Assembly: GCA_027717875.1 (NCBI GenBank)
Contig: JALLOL010000037.1
Coordinates: forward strand, 1 to 14,311
Reading direction: 5' to 3'
Length of the DNA: 14,311 nucleotides
Source of the DNA: Acidobacteria bacterium AH-259-L09
GTDB taxonomy: Bacteria > Acidobacteriota > UBA6911 > RPQK01
In this document: positions 6,686-14,311 of the stretch, in pieces
How the letters are laid out: each line of letters opens with the position of its first letter
Numbering within the stretch: the stretch's first letter is position 1
Notes under the pieces: generated by a model
What the model saw: the letters and a program-made list of their open reading frames with translations, nothing else
Database searches by the model: none
Told to the model about the DNA's origin: nothing
Made by a program: the position numbers and the translations under genes

Positions 6686-7610
6686 TTGTCTCACTCCACT
6701 CAAAATTCAAAGTTTCATCGAATATCTCTACTGATGCGGCCTGAAATAATTGGTTCACGTACTCATCCAAAGCAACCCGCTCCTTTTTGGCGACCAGTTT
6801 CTTGAAAATAGTTTCCTGAACCTCATAAAACTTCTGAGCGTGGCGTGGAACCCATTCTTCCAACATGAAGATGTGGTAGCCTTCGGCAGAGCGAAAAAGC
6901 GGACTGACCTCTCCGGCTTTAAGTGTAAATACAGCTTTTTCAAAGTCTTCAGGCAGCTGACCACGCTCGAAGATTCCCAAATCACCTCCTACTTCAGCCG
7001 TGAGGCCCCGGGAGAGGCGCTGCGCCATACTCTTAAAGGTTCGAACATCCCCGAACTTCAGCTGTCCGCCAATTTCCTCTGCCCTATTCTGATCGTCGAC
7101 CAAGATCTCAAGAACGTGAGCCTGATCTTCGATGATGAACTCTTCCTCATGTTCCTGGTAATACTTCTGCATTTCCTGGAGGCTCACGGTGATCTGGGAG
7201 CCAATCATGTTCCTTACGAACTTCTGAATCTTTAAAAAGACTCGAACGCGTTCAAGCAAAGCCGGTGTTACCTCTTGTTCTTTGGACAGCCAACGGTCGA
7301 GTTGAAGTTGAACTTCGCTTTCTTCTAACACGATCTTTTCCTTTTCTGCTTCGTGAAGTAAGAGTTCCTCTGTCAGAAACTCGCGAAAGAGCGCTTTTTT
7401 TTGGAACTCGACAAGTTCCCCCTCCAACTGATCTTGCCGCAGGGACAGAAAGTCCTCGAACTGATCTTGCAGGACTGGTTGACCTTTAATCACGGCAATG
7501 ATTCGAGATTGAGGTTGAATTTCTTGACTCTCTCCCGCACAAGCCCCAGCTATTGCAAGCACCAGAAGAGAGACGATGCGTCTTGCAATCATGTTCCTAA
7601 AGTGGCTCAT
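6669..7610 (-). CDS. PpiC-type peptidyl-prolyl isomerase, probable lipoprotein (PrsA/SurA-like)
   Basis: 313 residues. A positively charged start (RNMIARR), hydrophobic core and near-lipobox AGAC with C24 indicate a lipid-anchored periplasmic protein. A SurA_N/PrsA-like helical part spans about 35-160 (IIAVIKGQPVLQDQFEDFL; LQEMQKYYQEHEEEF at 144-158). A parvulin domain follows at about 163-252, with AHVLEILVDD, the VGGDLGIFERGQLPEDFEKAVF region (207 onward) and EGYHIFMLEEW. It should assist folding of secreted or outer-membrane proteins, in tandem with the second, soluble-looking PPIase that follows. Its ATG shares four bases (ATGA) with the mfd stop, so it is very likely co-translated with mfd. 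An alternative ATG at residue 7 (7592) would still give a good signal peptide. The two PPIases are probably ancient paralogues, with low similarity outside the parvulin fold. Confidence 0.87.
   Translation of the reverse strand: MSHFRNMIARRIVSLLVLAIAGACAGESQEIQPQSRIIAVIKGQPVLQDQFEDFLSLRQDQLEGELVEFQKKALFREFLTEELLLHEAEKEKIVLEESEVQLQLDRWLSKEQEVTPALLERVRVFLKIQKFVRNMIGSQITVSLQEMQKYYQEHEEEFIIEDQAHVLEILVDDQNRAEEIGGQLKFGDVRTFKSMAQRLSRGLTAEVGGDLGIFERGQLPEDFEKAVFTLKAGEVSPLFRSAEGYHIFMLEEWVPRHAQKFYEVQETIFKKLVAKKERVALDEYVNQLFQAASVEIFDETLNFEWSETSAKLE
6694..6697 (-). promoter_or_regulatory. Ribosome-binding site deciding the surA-like start
   Basis: GGAG on the minus strand lies 8 nt before the GTG at 6685. 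It sits inside the coding sequence of the upstream PPIase gene. The TTG at 6703 has no comparable motif, so the GTG is preferred. Confidence 0.45.
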
Positions 7611-10600
7611 TCTAGCACAGTAATCTCGTCTAACAGGGTATGCACGTCCTCAAAAACTTCAGGGGGAAGGGGGGAAGAGACTTCTGCAGCCATGATTCCT
7701 TCTGGACTCACGGAGAAGTGGCCGTTGCGGGCGACCAGGTCGATGATATGCCGGCGTGAAACGGGAGTGTCTTCCCGGAACTTTAAGAAGACTTTAGAAC
7801 CCTTTCGTTCCACTGAAAGGATTCTTAAGTGCTGGGTACGCAATCGCAGCTTTGCGTATTCAAAGAGGTTTGAGACGGAATTCGGATATTTTCCAAACCG
7901 ATCTTCAATCTCCTCTTTCAGATTATTGAGGGCGAGCTCATCAGGGGCTGAGGACACCCGTTTGTAGAGCCAAAGACGCTGGTTGGAGTCATCGATGTAA
8001 TGTTCGGGAATTTGAATATCCAGGCGTAGATCAATGTTGGTCTGTACGTCCTCCCGGATTTCTTCTCCCTTCAACTTTCGGATGGCCCGCTCCAGCAGCT
8101 TCATGTAAAGCTCAAATCCGACCGCATTAATATGTCCGTGTTGTTCAGAACCCAACAAATTGCCGGCGCCTCGGATCTCCAGATCGAGTGCAGCAAGGCG
8201 GAAACCCGCACCCAGTTCACTGAATTCCTTAATGGCCGCCAAACGCTGACGGGCATCCTGACTCAAGGTCTCCTGCGAAGGAATCATAAAGTAGGCGTAA
8301 GCTCGACGGTTTGACCTTCCCACACGTCCCCTCAATTGGTACAACTGACCCAATCCAAAGCGATCAGCCCGATTGACGATCAAAGTATTGGCGCGAGGGA
8401 TGTCCAGGCCATTCTCAATGATGGTGGTCGAAACAAGGACATCATACCGGTAGTCGACATAGTGGAGCATCACTTGCTCGAGTTGTCGTTCTCTCATCTG
8501 CCCGTGGGCGACGGCCACGCGAGCCTCAGGCACTATTTCCTGAACCATCCTGGCGATTGAGTAGATTGTCTCGACAGAATTGTGGACGAAGAAAATTTGA
8601 CCTTCGCGCTTTAGTTCCAGGTCGATCGCGCTTCGAATGATGTTTCGATTGAACTTCACTACAACAGTCTGAATGGCGAGCCTATCCTGGGGTGGAGTCT
8701 CGATAAGGGAGAGGTCTCGCAGTCCAATAAGGGACATGTTCAAGGTACGCGGAATCGGGGTCGCGGAAAGCGCCATTACGTCCACTTCAGTTTTTAGCTG
8801 TTTCAGTCTCTCTTTTTGACTCACCCCAAAGCGTTGTTCTTCATCCACAATAATCAGCCCCAGATTCTGAAAGTGGACATCCTTTGACAAGAGTCGATGA
8901 GTCCCGATCAAGACATCCTCCAACCCTAATGAGGTGCGCCGCAGGATGTCAGCCTGATCTCTTCGACTTTGAAAGCGACTCAGCATTTTGATGCTTATTG
9001 GAAAAGCCTGGAAGCGCTCTCTAAAGGTATTGTAGTGCTGGAGGGCCAGCACAGTGGTGGGGGCCAGAATCGCCACCTGTTTGCTGTCATTGACGGCCTT
9101 GAACGCTGCTCGCATGGCCACTTCCGTCTTCCCGTATCCGACATCCCCACAAATCAACCGATCCATAGGGCGCTCTGCCTCCATGTCACACTTGACATCC
9201 CGGATCGCCGCCACCTGATCCGGCGTTTCCTCAAATTCGAACGCTTCGTCAAATTCCCTGCTTAGGAAGTCATCGGGCGAAAAGGTGTGTCCCTTTGCCG
9301 TTTCTCGACGGGCATAGAGCTTGAGCAAATCTTCAGCCAAGTGCCGCATTGACTTCTTAATGCGCCGCTTGGTTTTTTCCCAGGAAGCTCCTCCCAGCCG
9401 GTCGATTTGAGGTGCAGCTCCACCGCTGCCGCTGTACTTCTGGATCCGGTCGAGTCGATGGACCGGAACATACAGCTTGGCAGCGTCGCGGTAAGTTAAA
9501 ACCACAAACTCACGCACCTCTTTTCCCACCCCGATCCGTTTCAGACCCCCAAAGACACCAATCCCATGATCGACGTGAACCACATAGTCCCCTTCCTTAA
9601 GGTCACGGAAATCGGAAACAAATTTACCAGCGATGTCTCGATGGGCCGGCTTTCTGGCCGGCGGCTTGAGCTGGCTCTCCTCAAAGACATTCTCCTGAGT
9701 GAGCACATGAAGCCTCAGGCTGGGAGAATAGAAACCTTCCGAGAGTTTCCCCTGGGTGACCGAAAGAGGGTGAAAAAGAGCTTCATCGATCCCTTTTTCG
9801 GCCAAGTAAACTCCCACTTCATATTCCTTGAAAATGTGGACTAAGCGCTCGGCCATTCCTCGCGATCCCATTACCAAAACGACCCGCTCTTGCGCCTTTC
9901 GCCACTTATTCAAGTCCGTGAGGATGTTCTGGATCCGGCCCCTGTACCTCTGCTCGATCTGAAAATCGAAATGACGAGCTTCTTGTGGTTGATTCGACAA
10001 TTGCTCCACATAGAAAACATCTTGCTCTTCCAATAGGTTGACCAGCCACTGCTTGGAAAAGAACAGACGTTCGGGAGGCAATACCAGCTCTCCACTGGCA
10101 TCCCGTTCTTGAAACGTTTTCTGTTGATTGACGTGTAAGCATTCAAATTCTCCGAGGAATTCATTAGCATTTCCAATGACGATCCTCGAGTCTTGCCCCT
10201 TCGGTAAGAATTCCAAGAGGTGATGGTCGCTTTTGACCACCAGCGGAAACAAATACTCAAAGCCATTAAACAGCTCCCGGTTTTCAGTAAACTGGAGCTT
10301 TTCCTGTAAAGCCTCGGCGAAGCGCACTTCCCTCCAATGTTCAGGGGCCTTCTCGTGCCAGCGCGCGATCTCGTGCTCGGTCAGGATCATTTCGCGCATT
10401 GGCACCACTTCGCAGGAGGGAATGAGCTCGGTCGAGCTCTGCGTGCTCGGGTCAAATTCTCTAATGGACTCAATTTCATCTCCAAAAAACTCAATTCGGA
10501 CTGGATTTCCATGGGCCGGCGAAAAGATATCGACAATACCCCCGCGCCTTGAATACTCACCGAGTTCACTGACCGGATCCTCACGCACGTATCCGATCTC

Positions 10601-11119
10601 CCTCAGTCTCCCCAGCAGGTGATCAAGGGGCAGAAAACCCCCAACTTCCAAGTGAATGCAATTGCTCAGAAAATCAGCCGGCGAGGGCATCCGAGCGGCC
10701 ATGGAAGCTCCCGTCGTGACAATGAATCCCTGAAAACCCTTCAGAAGCCTCCACAAACCGATCGCTCTCTCGGCTGCAATCTTGGGATGAGGTGATAGCC
10801 CGCGGTAGGGGTCTGTTTCAGATCCCGGGATAATGAGGACATGATCTTCACGCCCCTTTGGCAAAAAGAAGCGCAGATTCTCAGCGATCTTCTCAGCCTC
10901 GCGGTTGTTTAGACACAGCCACAAAAAGGGACCCGGCGACGCCCGAAAAAGGGCCGCCAAGACCAAGGCAGAATCCGCCCTATGAAGACCTTCCAGGACT
11001 CGAAAACTTTCTACCCGTGCAGCCAGGTGTCGAAAGATTTCGGTACTATTAGTGGGAAACGGTTTTTGTGGATCTTCGAATTCGCTCGATGATATTTGAT
11101 GTAGAAAATCCCTTTTCAA
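7607..11119 (-). CDS. mfd: Transcription-repair coupling factor Mfd
   Basis: 1170 residues, normal for Mfd (E. coli 1148). This cytoplasmic ATP-driven translocase removes stalled RNA polymerase at lesions and recruits UvrA/UvrB. All modules are visible: the UvrB-homology region (about 40-240, including [14 protein letters not shown] and [17 protein letters not shown]), the RNA-polymerase interaction domain (about 505-560, [15 protein letters not shown]), Walker A GDVGYGKT (658-665), Walker B DEEQRFG (759-765), SATPIPRTL (785-793), [16 protein letters not shown] (897-912), QLRGRVGRS (928-936), the TRG motif region [18 protein letters not shown] (973-990), and the C-terminal autoinhibitory domain (about 1020-1160). 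The only plausible start is TTG at 11119, since an in-frame stop lies two codons upstream and no ATG or GTG follows before the fold begins. This start overlaps rfaE2 by 71 nt. Its stop overlaps the next gene by 4 nt. Confidence 0.97.
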   Translation of the reverse strand: MKRDFLHQISSSEFEDPQKPFPTNSTEIFRHLAARVESFRVLEGLHRADSALVLAALFRASPGPFLWLCLNNREAEKIAENLRFFLPKGREDHVLIIPGSETDPYRGLSPHPKIAAERAIGLWRLLKGFQGFIVTTGASMAARMPSPADFLSNCIHLEVGGFLPLDHLLGRLREIGYVREDPVSELGEYSRRGGIVDIFSPAHGNPVRIEFFGDEIESIREFDPSTQSSTELIPSCEVVPMREMILTEHEIARWHEKAPEHWREVRFAEALQEKLQFTENRELFNGFEYLFPLVVKSDHHLLEFLPKGQDSRIVIGNANEFLGEFECLHVNQQKTFQERDASGELVLPPERLFFSKQWLVNLLEEQDVFYVEQLSNQPQEARHFDFQIEQRYRGRIQNILTDLNKWRKAQERVVLVMGSRGMAERLVHIFKEYEVGVYLAEKGIDEALFHPLSVTQGKLSEGFYSPSLRLHVLTQENVFEESQLKPPARKPAHRDIAGKFVSDFRDLKEGDYVVHVDHGIGVFGGLKRIGVGKEVREFVVLTYRDAAKLYVPVHRLDRIQKYSGSGGAAPQIDRLGGASWEKTKRRIKKSMRHLAEDLLKLYARRETAKGHTFSPDDFLSREFDEAFEFEETPDQVAAIRDVKCDMEAERPMDRLICGDVGYGKTEVAMRAAFKAVNDSKQVAILAPTTVLALQHYNTFRERFQAFPISIKMLSRFQSRRDQADILRRTSLGLEDVLIGTHRLLSKDVHFQNLGLIIVDEEQRFGVSQKERLKQLKTEVDVMALSATPIPRTLNMSLIGLRDLSLIETPPQDRLAIQTVVVKFNRNIIRSAIDLELKREGQIFFVHNSVETIYSIARMVQEIVPEARVAVAHGQMRERQLEQVMLHYVDYRYDVLVSTTIIENGLDIPRANTLIVNRADRFGLGQLYQLRGRVGRSNRRAYAYFMIPSQETLSQDARQRLAAIKEFSELGAGFRLAALDLEIRGAGNLLGSEQHGHINAVGFELYMKLLERAIRKLKGEEIREDVQTNIDLRLDIQIPEHYIDDSNQRLWLYKRVSSAPDELALNNLKEEIEDRFGKYPNSVSNLFEYAKLRLRTQHLRILSVERKGSKVFLKFREDTPVSRRHIIDLVARNGHFSVSPEGIMAAEVSSPLPPEVFEDVHTLLDEITVLE

Positions 11120-11549
11120 AATCTAGCGAGATAACCTTTCCACCATTCGATTCGACAATTTGACCGCCCACAATCTGATTCATGGACCAGTCGCCGCCCT
11201 TCACCAAAACGTCCGGCATCAACTCTTCAATGATAGTTTGAGGAGTTTCCTCATTAAAAGTTGTAACAAAATTCACACTGGCGAGTGCGCTAATCACCTC
11301 GCATCGTTCCTCTTCAGAGAAAATGGGTCGATCCTGGCCCTTGATTTTTCTCACAGAGGCATCACTGTTCAAAGCCACTACCAACACATCACCCTCAGCA
11401 CGGGCTTTCTCCAGATAGCGCACATGCCCCGAATGGAGAAGATCAAAGCACCCGTTGGTGAAAACGATCCTCTTTCCTTCCGCTCGCAGTTGCGCCACGA
11501 TCGACTGCAGCTGCCGACGCGACTTGATCTTCGACCTGGATGTTACCAT
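11049..11549 (-). CDS. rfaE2: D-glycero-beta-D-manno-heptose 1-phosphate adenylyltransferase (stand-alone RfaE2)
   Basis: 166 residues, a single cytidylyltransferase-like domain. It transfers AMP to heptose-1-phosphate to give ADP-heptose, the donor for LPS inner core or other heptosylated surface glycans. Motifs: [20 protein letters not shown] (residues 27-46) with the nucleotidyl-transfer HxGH as H39-S-G-H42, [14 protein letters not shown] (58-71), [10 protein letters not shown] (73-82), VKGGDW (116-121) and the closing [11 protein letters not shown] (147-157). In E. coli this domain is fused to the kinase as HldE; here it is separate, so an RfaE1 kinase should lie elsewhere. It starts exactly at the edge of a heptamer repeat array, without a recognisable ribosome-binding site, and its 3' end overlaps mfd by 71 nt. 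Cytidylyltransferases of similar fold (glycerol-3-phosphate, ethanolamine-phosphate) are the main alternative, but the C-terminal motif favours RfaE2. Confidence 0.93.
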   Translation of the reverse strand: MVTSRSKIKSRRQLQSIVAQLRAEGKRIVFTNGCFDLLHSGHVRYLEKARAEGDVLVVALNSDASVRKIKGQDRPIFSEEERCEVISALASVNFVTTFNEETPQTIIEELMPDVLVKGGDWSMNQIVGGQIVESNGGKVISLDFEKGFSTSNIIERIRRSTKTVSH

Positions 11550-11597
11550 TTCAGGTTCCAGGTTTCAGGTTCCAGGTTCCAGGTTCCAGGTTCCAGC
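11550..11597. repeat. Heptamer tandem array, unit TTCCAGG (about 7 copies)
   Basis: Plus-strand units run TTCAGG, TTCCAGG, TTTCAGG, then TTCCAGG three times and TTCCAGC, each stepping by 7 bp. The first unit is partial and directly abuts the rfaE2 start codon. The length is not a multiple of three, so any reading frame through it is accidental. An in-frame stop from the variant unit (11565-11567) prevents upstream extension of rfaE2. Confidence 0.95.
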
Positions 11598-11634
11598 TTG
11601 AAGGTTCCATTCAATGATTGCCTTCAGCATTCTC
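11598..11634. other. Unique spacer between the two heptamer arrays
   Basis: 37 nt without a gene, a clear promoter or a hairpin. It begins with a degraded unit TTGAAGG followed by TTCCAT, so the first array probably once extended a little further. Confidence 0.5.
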
Positions 11635-11690
11635 GCTCCTGGCTCCTGACTCCTGACTCCTGGCTCCTGACTCCTGACTCCTGACTCCTC
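11635..11690. repeat. Heptamer tandem array, unit [AG]CTCCTG (8 copies)
   Basis: Eight contiguous 7-bp units: G, G, A, A, G, A, A at the first position followed by CTCCTG, and a final ACTCCTC. On the transcribed minus strand it reads as repeated CAGGAG[TC], resembling a string of Shine-Dalgarno sequences, but it is 86 nt or more upstream of rfaE2. It begins 1 nt past the ybbR stop codon, so the array occupies the start of the ybbR-rfaE2 gap. Confidence 0.95.
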
Positions 11691-11691
11691 A

Positions 11692-12627
11692 TCATCTAAT
11701 CTTTCTTACCTTAACACGTTCAGGAATCCACGATTTTAGCTGGAAAACAGCAGCGTACTCTTCAGAGACAGTAACCTGCGGGACAAGCTCATAGGGCTCG
11801 CGTCGTGGTTCAAGTTCTTGCACATTGACGGTGGCTCTGAAATCCGCGGGTTTCAGTTCGCCTGCGAATGAAAGCGGTACCGTTCCGATGATTTCCGCCC
11901 TTTGAGTAATAAGGGGAGCTTGAGTATCATGTGGAAGCACCTGGATTGGAATCCCAGGGATGCGCACTTCTCGTCGCTTCTCTTCAATCGTCACGACCAT
12001 ATTAACTGAAGGCGTATTTTCAATGCGGAGGCGAGGATCCTCAAGATCCAGGTAGGCATTTAGTCTCAAAGTGGAGGAATGCCCTTCTATGGCGATCGGC
12101 TCCGTCTTAGCCGTGGAGACACTCAGAACTCGTGATTTAGGACCGCTGATCATGACTTCACTGGGGATGACTCGTACGTTGGTGACCTCGAACCCATTAG
12201 CGGGGTTGCCCACCAGTTCAGGGGTAACCTCGACGATCTTTCTCAGCGTACTTTCCAGGTGCAGCCGGATCCTGGCGGGATCGATGAAAAGAATCTCCAC
12301 CCCGGAAGGCTTGTTTCGAATGTTTTCCTCGGTCAGACGAATCAACTCAGTTCCTGGGACCGCTCCCTTCAGGTCAATCACCACCGCCAAGTTTCGCTCA
12401 TCGAGGGTGCTCGTGCTGCGATCGGAACGAATGACGACTTCCACTTCCTTGTCATAGTCGTCGGAAATCTCCAATTGGGAGGGCATGTTGACAAATTCCA
12501 CCGGAAGAGAAAGTGTACGCTGAACCATTTCGGGGACGGTAATAGTCAACCAAAGCAGGAAGGCGAGCAAAACAGAGATAACCTTTAACCCAAGATTCTT
12601 TAGAAAAAAGGCCCGCAAGATATTCAT
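11692..12627 (-). CDS. cdaR: YbbR-domain protein, CdaA regulator (CdaR)
   Basis: 311 residues. One N-terminal membrane helix (about 12-30, VISVLLAFLLWLTITVPE) anchors an extracytoplasmic region of three YbbR-type beta repeats, at about 36-125, 130-213 and 218-309. The repeat signature is clearest in VRVIPSEVMISGPKSRVLSV (151-170). In Firmicutes CdaR binds the membrane diadenylate cyclase CdaA and modulates c-di-AMP output. That role is inferred here from the domain and from the 4-nt overlap (ATGA) with cdaA. The family often has more repeats and lies before glmM; here glmM is not next, and the heptamer arrays and rfaE2 follow. The gene ends with two consecutive TGA codons. Confidence 0.92.
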   Translation of the reverse strand: MNILRAFFLKNLGLKVISVLLAFLLWLTITVPEMVQRTLSLPVEFVNMPSQLEISDDYDKEVEVVIRSDRSTSTLDERNLAVVIDLKGAVPGTELIRLTEENIRNKPSGVEILFIDPARIRLHLESTLRKIVEVTPELVGNPANGFEVTNVRVIPSEVMISGPKSRVLSVSTAKTEPIAIEGHSSTLRLNAYLDLEDPRLRIENTPSVNMVVTIEEKRREVRIPGIPIQVLPHDTQAPLITQRAEIIGTVPLSFAGELKPADFRATVNVQELEPRREPYELVPQVTVSEEYAAVFQLKSWIPERVKVRKIR

Positions 12628-13457
12628 ACCGCTTCCTGACGCTCCTCTCTTTCTTTCCGCCGTTCTGTTCGAGTTGTGGACTCTTTGGCGGGGGTCTCGA
12701 TTGTTCTCTGCAGAAACCTGAGTAAACGCGGCCCATCCAAATTTCGCGTAATTTCGCCTCCGAAGATGGCTGAGATGTTACCGGTCTCCTCAGAGACTAC
12801 GATGGCGATTGCATCGGTCTCTTCAGTAATTCCAATGGCAGCGCGGTGTCGGGTACCCAGTTCCTTGCTCAAGTAAGGATCCAGAGTGAGTGGCAGAAAG
12901 CAAGCAGCTGCAACGACACGGTCTCCTTGAACCATGACGGCCCCATCATGCAGCGGGCTTTTCGGGCTAAAGATAGTGAGCAAAAGATCATAAGTCAAAA
13001 AGGCATCTAACTTGATTCCACTTTCGATGTAATTCTTGAGTCCAATTTCCCTCTCAACGACAATCAGACCCCCGATTTTCTGGGTGGAGAGAGTGGTGAC
13101 AGCCAGGACGATTTCGTCGAATCGCTCCTGATTTCCCTTCCCAACGAACCGAGGGAAAAAACCTCCTTTGCCGATCTGGGCCAGTCCCCTGCGAATTTCT
13201 GACTGAAAAATCACGATGAGAGCAATGATGAAGAAGGGAAAGAATTTAGCGAACAACCATTCGACCGTTCTCAATTCGAAAAACTGGGTCAGAAGGTAAT
13301 AGAACAAAATCAAAGATATAATGCCCAGCGTCATCTGCCACCCGCGAGTTCCCTTAACCAGGCGCAGCGCCTGATAGATAAGGAAGGCGATGACTAGGAT
13401 ATCGATGATATCCCGAGGCCGCAGGTGCGAAAGGCTGGAAAGCAGATCAGTCATCAT
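12624..13457 (-). CDS. cdaA: Membrane diadenylate cyclase CdaA (DisA_N domain)
   Basis: 277 residues. It condenses two ATP to the second messenger c-di-AMP at the cytoplasmic face of the inner membrane. Three membrane helices lie near 16-34, 42-60 and 70-86, then a linker, then the DAC domain (about 110-235). Catalytic signatures are both intact: PLHDGAVMV with DGA at 171-173, and GTRHRAAIGITEETDA with RHR at 203-205. Sizes match the family (about 270). The last ~20 residues are an Arg/Glu-rich tail (ERRKEREERQ). Two ATG codons sit together (13457 and 13454); the first forms a 4-nt overlap with the folP stop and the next gene overlaps by 4 nt, so folP-cdaA-cdaR is one translationally coupled unit. 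A c-di-AMP synthase in an apparent diderm is expected in several phyla, including Acidobacteriota. Confidence 0.97.
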   Translation of the reverse strand: MMTDLLSSLSHLRPRDIIDILVIAFLIYQALRLVKGTRGWQMTLGIISLILFYYLLTQFFELRTVEWLFAKFFPFFIIALIVIFQSEIRRGLAQIGKGGFFPRFVGKGNQERFDEIVLAVTTLSTQKIGGLIVVEREIGLKNYIESGIKLDAFLTYDLLLTIFSPKSPLHDGAVMVQGDRVVAAACFLPLTLDPYLSKELGTRHRAAIGITEETDAIAIVVSEETGNISAIFGGEITRNLDGPRLLRFLQRTIETPAKESTTRTERRKEREERQEAV

Positions 13458-14311
13458 TGCAAAGAATTCTCCGCCAGGATAGCGTCGGTTACCCGGGCGA
13501 CCTGGTTCATCTCTGCCACATCGTGCACTCTCACGATGTGTGCTCCGCGCAGGACAGCAATCGCCACCGAGGCGGCACTCCCCCAGGCGCGGTCCTCAAC
13601 CGGTAGATCTAAAATCTTGCCCAGGAAGCTCTTTCGAGAAGTTCCCACCAGGATCGGCAATTGAAAAGTTTCCAGAAAGGACAATCGGTTTAAAATCTTG
13701 CAATTATCTTCAACAGTTTTACCGAAGCCGATGCCGGGATCGATCATGATCCGTTCCTTTGCAATTCCATGTCGGAATGCCGTTGATACAGCAACTTTCA
13801 AATCACTTTGAATTTCGTTGAGGATATCCGGACTAGGAGGAAGTTCCTGCATATTTTGTGGAGTTCCGCGCATGTGCATCAGCACCACTGCTGCATCCCA
13901 CTCTTTGACGACTGGTGGCATTTCTGAATCAAAACGAAACGCGCTGATGTCATTAACAATATCCGCACCTTCTTTTAAAGCCTCCCGCGCCACTGCAGCC
14001 TTGCAGGTGTCAACCGAGATGGGCACAGACACTTGCTTGCGCACCTCCTGCAGCACCGGCAAGACCCGCTCTAACTGGACGTCAGTCGGCACGGGGCGAG
14101 CCCCGGGACGGGAAGATTCACCTCCCAGATCCAGGATGTCTGCACCCTTTTCAACCAGTCCTAAACAGTGTTCAACCGCTTGCGACCGACCGAAAAAACG
14201 GCCGCCGTCAAAAAAAGAGTCGGGGGTAATGTTCACCACCCCCATGACCCGGGTGTACCTGCCGAGTTCCAGTCTCTTATCCCGGGCCCCCAAGATATAA
14301 GCTCTTCTGGA
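13454..14311 (-). CDS. folP: Dihydropteroate synthase (5' end probably beyond window)
   Basis: It joins p-aminobenzoate to dihydropterin pyrophosphate in folate synthesis, the sulfonamide target, as a cytoplasmic TIM barrel. All core motifs are present (residues counted from the TTG at 14293): VMGVVNITPDSFFDGG (16-31), GGESSRPGA (57-65), SVDT (93-96), ND (114-115), MHMRGTPQNMQ (139-149), DPGIGFGKT (185-193), SRKSF (219-223) and RVHDV (255-259). The TTG would give 279 residues, a normal size, but the frame stays open to the window edge through SRRAYI, which resembles the leader of longer FolP proteins; the true start may therefore lie outside. The stop overlaps the cdaA start by 4 nt. In many bacteria this operon begins with ftsH upstream of folP; that gene cannot be seen here. 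Confidence 0.96.
   Translation of the reverse strand, partial: SRRAYILGARDKRLELGRYTRVMGVVNITPDSFFDGGRFFGRSQAVEHCLGLVEKGADILDLGGESSRPGARPVPTDVQLERVLPVLQEVRKQVSVPISVDTCKAAVAREALKEGADIVNDISAFRFDSEMPPVVKEWDAAVVLMHMRGTPQNMQELPPSPDILNEIQSDLKVAVSTAFRHGIAKERIMIDPGIGFGKTVEDNCKILNRLSFLETFQLPILVGTSRKSFLGKILDLPVEDRAWGSAASVAIAVLRGAHIVRVHDVAEMNQVARVTDAILAENSLQ

Noticed and set aside
7607..11119. Mfd as a RecG or UvrB paralogue
   Set aside because: The combination of UvrB-homology region, RNA-polymerase interaction domain, translocase motifs with TRG, and a C-terminal domain at about 1170 residues is specific to Mfd.
11160..11684. 174-codon plus-strand open frame through rfaE2 and the repeats
   Set aside because: It is the antisense of rfaE2 extended by the heptamer array, which yields repeated SWLLTPDS-like residues. 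It has no independent coding support.
11550..11690. CRISPR array
   Set aside because: The units are contiguous 7-mers without spacers of regular length, so this is a tandem repeat, not a CRISPR.

Overview
The window is a stretch of ordinary chromosomal housekeeping DNA from a Gram-negative (diderm) bacterium with roughly balanced base composition. The diderm call rests on genes for outer-membrane protein folding (two PpiC/SurA-type chaperones), an LPS-type heptose nucleotidyltransferase and an MltD-like murein hydrolase. The pairing of these with a c-di-AMP synthase operon, a minimal Tat pair with a TatB-like Glu8, and an mfd - PPIase - surA cluster would fit Acidobacteriota or a neighbouring environmental phylum. 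That placement is an inference from gene order and protein style, not a demonstrated assignment.

Layout, left to right. Minus-strand block 1 (1-4267) is read ctp -> mltD-like -> FAH-family hydrolase. The FAH gene is cut by the left edge and its GTG start overlaps the mltD-like stop. A 137-nt divergent intergenic region (4268-4404) carries a good sigma70-like promoter for the plus-strand pair tatA/B - tatC (4405-5648). This pair meets minus-strand block 2 tail to tail, with only 14 nt between the stop codons.

Minus-strand block 2 (5663-14311) is read folP -> cdaA -> ybbR (cdaR) -> repeat-filled gap -> rfaE2 -> mfd -> PpiC-type lipoprotein -> surA-like chaperone. Almost every junction is a start/stop overlap (folP/cdaA 4 nt, cdaA/ybbR 4 nt, rfaE2/mfd 71 nt, mfd/ppiC 4 nt, ppiC/surA about 17 nt). 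The one real gap, 142 nt between ybbR and rfaE2, holds two unrelated-looking 7-bp tandem arrays.

Functionally the genes centre on the envelope and periplasm: Tat export, periplasmic proteolysis (Ctp), murein cleavage, folding of outer-membrane proteins, and supply of heptose nucleotide sugar for LPS. c-di-AMP synthesis, folate synthesis and transcription-coupled repair are embedded in the same transcription units. I see no mobile element, CRISPR array, tRNA or rRNA, and no convincing undescribed multi-gene system. The most unusual DNA is the double heptamer array at 11550-11690.
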